The notes under the pieces were generated by a model. The model was given only the letters and a program-made list of their open reading frames with translations, had not been told where the DNA came from and did not search any database. Of a stretch of 32,041 nucleotides of DNA, positions 30,138-32,041 are shown in pieces (the first letter of the stretch is position 1; the number at the start of each line of letters is the position of its first letter). A program made the position numbers and the translations under genes. The stretch comes from Oscillospiraceae bacterium (lineage in GTDB: Bacteria; Bacillota; Clostridia; Oscillospirales; Ruminococcaceae), in NCBI GenBank assembly GCA_017442085.1, contig JAFSAW010000054.1:1-32041 (forward strand), in the 5' to 3' direction.

Positions 30138-30244
30138 TGTCATGCTGTACGTATGTGAAGCATCTCTCGGTTCATTCGGTCTGCCGACAGCCATCACACT
30201 GTGCTTACCGGGAGATTCTTCGGCATAAATGCCTCAAAATGACA
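30138..30244. repeat. TCATTCTGA-type palindromic repeat, copy D
   Basis: Left end TGTCATGCTG with GAAGCATCTC, right end GGGAGATTCTTCGG and CTCAAAATGACA. The left half (TGTCATGCTGNACGTATGTGAA) is like that of copy B, so B and D form a subtype. Confidence 0.78.
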
Positions 30245-30272
30245 TTGTTGACTGCACTTTTAAAACTGCTGA

Positions 30273-31088
30273 TTATTCCTTAAAATTTTCTTCGTATATT
30301 TCCAGATTTCTCTGCAGCACCTTCAAACCGCGGAAGCCAAAGGCGCGCTGCTTGTAAACCGCCTCAACGTTCTCTTTTGTAACAACGGCAAAGACATCGT
30401 CGCAGAACAGGGTATTGCCCTTTTGTGCCTCGCTGTCCCCTGCCAGCACCTTACGGTTGTGGGGGCACACCTTCTGGCAGATGTCACAGCCAAACACGGT
30501 TTTTGCACGTTTTAAAATATCGTGCTGCTCACCGGTGAGTTCCTGCTTTTTCTGGCTGATAAATGAGGCGCATTTTTCCTTGTCGACAATACCGCCGCAG
30601 ACCGCACCGCCCGGGCATTTGTTTTCGCACAGGCCGCAGTTTAAACAGCCTTTGTCTGTATGCAGCTGTGACGGAATTTCCATATCCGTGACAATTTCGC
30701 CGATAAACACAAAGCTGCCCCATTTTTCTGTGATAAGCAGGCTGTTTCTGCCCTTTGCCCCAAGGCCCGCCTTTACCGCCGCATCAACCTCGTCTATTGG
30801 CGAAGAATCCACAAAAGGCACAAAGCTGTGCTGCGGGTATCTTTCCGCAAGGTCTGCACATATGGATTTTAGTTGCTCCATAACCACTGTGTGATAGTCG
30901 GTGACCGCACAGTATGCACTGATGTTTCCCACAGATGTACTTTTGTTATAATATGGAAAAATCATAACTATTACACTGGCTGCATTTGGGGGAATTCTCT
31001 GCTTTGAACGCACATCAAAAGTGTTTAAATGTTGAAAACTTACCACCGAAAAATCGGCGGTTTTGTACTTTGCAAGCAGATTTTTCAA
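30273..31088 (-). CDS. QueG-like [4Fe-4S] protein (epoxyqueuosine reductase family)
   Basis: The 271-residue protein has the QueG arrangement: VIVMIFPYYN near the N-terminus, FVDSSPIDEVDAAVKAGLGAKGRNSLLI (family D-x-x-P...AGLGxxGKN, with the catalytic-type Asp), and two ferredoxin-type cysteine groups CLNCGLCENKCPGG and CDICQKVCPHN for two [4Fe-4S] clusters. QueG reduces epoxyqueuosine in tRNA with cobalamin. The protein is shorter than E. coli QueG because the C-terminal HEAT region is missing, so it could be a short QueG or a related reductase. The TTG start at 31088 is supported by GGGGGAG 6 bases before it; no ATG fits. Confidence 0.82.
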   Translation of the reverse strand: MKNLLAKYKTADFSVVSFQHLNTFDVRSKQRIPPNAASVIVMIFPYYNKSTSVGNISAYCAVTDYHTVVMEQLKSICADLAERYPQHSFVPFVDSSPIDEVDAAVKAGLGAKGRNSLLITEKWGSFVFIGEIVTDMEIPSQLHTDKGCLNCGLCENKCPGGAVCGGIVDKEKCASFISQKKQELTGEQHDILKRAKTVFGCDICQKVCPHNRKVLAGDSEAQKGNTLFCDDVFAVVTKENVEAVYKQRAFGFRGLKVLQRNLEIYEENFKE

Positions 31089-31490
31089 CCTGTACTCCCC
31101 CTTTATTTAGTAAAGTTTGTTTATATAATACACAATTTATCTGTAAAAAGATATACTTTTTTGCGGAAAATTTTGGCAAAACAGCTGAAATTGCAATTTT
31201 TTCTTGACAGAATTGCAAGTTTTCCACGGTTTCAACAGAGTTTTCAACATTTCAGGGTTAAAACCCGTTTAAAATGTTAACAACTAACGGTTTTGTTGAA
31301 AACTCTGTTGAAAATGTTGAAAAGTGCTTTTTGAAAGGCATTATTACTCTCTGTAAAAAGCGCTTTACCGCTTTTCCACAGCCTTTATGTGAACTTTGTG
31401 TGAAAAACCTTTATTTTGGGGCATTTCGGGCATTTTTGAGTTTTCAACAGACTGTTGAAAACTGTGTTTAAAACTTTACAGCGTGTAAAT

Positions 31491-31515
31491 GCAGCCGCAA
31501 AAAGCGGCATTTTTT
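31491..31515 (+). terminator. Terminator-like hairpin in the nonamer region
   Basis: GCCGC (31494-31498), loop AAAAA, GCGGC (31504-31508), then ATTTTTT. Short stem but good T run; it would end a transcript entering from the left, where no gene is known. Confidence 0.5.
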
Positions 31516-31569
31516 GCGGTTTTTATCCCCCGAAAATATGCACAAATAAATCATTCAACCACAAGGCTG

Positions 31570-31597
31570 TTGAAAATTATTTTAAAAGGTATATAAT
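31570..31597 (+). promoter_or_regulatory. Promoter of the Mrp/NBP35 ATPase gene
   Basis: TTGAAA (31570-31575), 16 bases, TATAAT (31592-31597), 51 bases before the ATG. The -35 lies within the last TGTTGAAAA nonamer (31568-31576), so a protein bound there would compete with RNA polymerase. Confidence 0.6.
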
Positions 31598-31647
31598 AAA
31601 TAAAGATGGCTACATCATTTTGATTATTAATTTAAGGAGTTATATAT

Positions 31648-32041
31648 ATGAGTGAATGTACACATGACTGCAGCAGCTGCAGTGCAGACTGTTCTTCCAG
31701 AACAGAAATTCAGAAAGACCCGCTCAACCAGCTTTCCAGCGTTAAAAAGGTTATCGGTGTTATCAGCGGCAAAGGCGGCGTTGGCAAAAGCCTTGTAACA
31801 AGCATGCTTGCTGTGCTCAGCCAGAGAAACGGCTACAACACAGCTGTGCTGGACGCTGACGTTACTGGTCCATCCATCGGCCAGACATTCGGCGTGCACA
31901 AAAAAGTGCTTGGCAACGAAGTTGGCATTCTGCCAAACGTAAGCAAAACAGGCATTCAGCTTATGAGTGCAAACTTTATGCTTAAAGAAGAAACAGACCC
32001 TGTTGTATGGCGCGGTCCTGTTATTGCAGGCGTTATCAAAC
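31648..32041 (+). CDS. Mrp/NBP35-family iron-sulfur carrier ATPase (3' end outside window)
   Basis: The visible 131 residues begin with a cysteine-rich leader, SECTHDCSSCSADCSSR, like the N-terminal cluster site of NBP35-type proteins, followed by VIGVISGKGGVGKSLVTSML with the deviant Walker A (KGGVGKS) of the MinD/Mrp class, and VLDADVTGPSIGQTFG with the conserved Asp-Xaa-Asp and GPS segment. FMLKEETDPVVWRGPV also fits the family. These ATPases assemble or carry Fe-S clusters in the cytosol, using paired C-terminal CxxC motifs that would lie beyond the window. AAGGAG is 8-9 bases before the ATG. The nearby QueG-like protein is an Fe-S protein, but divergent. Confidence 0.94.
   Translation, partial: MSECTHDCSSCSADCSSRTEIQKDPLNQLSSVKKVIGVISGKGGVGKSLVTSMLAVLSQRNGYNTAVLDADVTGPSIGQTFGVHKKVLGNEVGILPNVSKTGIQLMSANFMLKEETDPVVWRGPVIAGVIK

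Larger units (their letters stand above)
29738..30272. other. 535-base gene-free region with promoter and two repeats
   Basis: It contains the rpe promoter, a GGTGGG-TTAC-CCCACC hairpin (about 29943-29958), repeat copies C and D, and between them a TTTACACAAGGGAG fragment (about 30119-30133) of the DUF559-cassette arm. No gene is supported on either strand. Confidence 0.75.
31089..31647. other. 559-base gene-free region with clustered DnaA-box-like nonamers
   Basis: Between the divergent QueG-like and Mrp/NBP35 genes no gene is supported. From 31220 to 31576 there are eleven nonamers of the types TTTTCCACR (31220, 31372), TTTTTCACA (31399, minus) and TTTTCAACA or its one-base variant (31229, 31241, 31441 plus; 31294, 31306, 31315, 31453, 31568 minus). 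The units at 31306 and 31315 are directly adjacent; those at 31441 and 31453 form an inverted repeat. A terminator-like hairpin lies at 31491-31515. Confidence 0.75.

Noticed and set aside
31220-31576. Calling the nonamer cluster oriC.
   Set aside because: Most nonamers deviate by one base from the DnaA consensus and no dnaA, dnaN or rpmH neighbours it; kept only as a finding.

Overview
The window looks like a chromosome segment of an anaerobic, fermentative gut-type Clostridium relative (Bacillota; Oscillospirales-like is an inference from style). The evidence is purine-rich Shine-Dalgarno sites (AAGGAG, GGAGG), perfect or near-perfect sigma-A promoters, a class 1B dihydroorotate dehydrogenase pair (pyrDB plus pyrK), rubredoxin, Rnf-type membrane subunits, a bactofilin, a YibE/F protein, and two families of short palindromic intergenic repeats. 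No rRNA, tRNA, CRISPR array or complete prophage was seen.

Layout. 1-7.6 kb is largely a redox and peroxide-defence neighbourhood: a LysR regulator cut by the window edge, the minus-strand operon bcp - rhodanese - yaaA, a CAT/E2-fold acyltransferase-like protein, an SGNH hydrolase, rubredoxin, the trxA-trxB pair, and a short-chain dehydrogenase broken by a frameshift. 7.7-15.7 kb is plus strand: a possible HEPN-fold protein, a MerR regulator, ychF, two tandem EamA-like transporters, a membrane-anchored polysaccharide deacetylase, a bactofilin and a YibE/F membrane protein. 15.76-16.8 kb is a small AT-richer accessory patch: a DUF559 nuclease-like gene held between ~50-bp inverted repeats, then a divergent XRE regulator and 53-residue protein around a shared operator. 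16.8-25.0 kb is the minus-strand pyrimidine operon in the order pyrC-carB-pyrK-pyrD-pyrF-pyrE, without carA or pyrB, and interrupted by repeats. 25.5-29.7 kb is a minus-strand operon rpe-rnfD-rnfE-rnfA followed by an exported glycosidase-like protein. 30.3-32.0 kb holds a QueG-like iron-sulfur protein and the start of an Mrp/NBP35 ATPase, separated by an intergenic region packed with DnaA-box-like nonamers.

How the genes work together. Bcp, thioredoxin, thioredoxin reductase and rubredoxin form a thiol/oxygen-defence set; three of their promoters carry a shared 13-bp element just upstream of -35, suggesting one regulon. The pyr genes make UMP from carbamoyl phosphate.

Most unusual observations. 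The RnfA-like and RnfE-like proteins have lost all four cysteines that hold the membrane [2Fe-2S] cluster in known Rnf/Nqr complexes, and no rnfB, rnfC or rnfG is present. The DUF559 gene takes its ribosome-binding site and its last codons from the repeats that flank it, as expected of a mobile cassette. The thiol-redox promoter box and the nonamer cluster upstream of the Mrp/NBP35 gene are also worth following.
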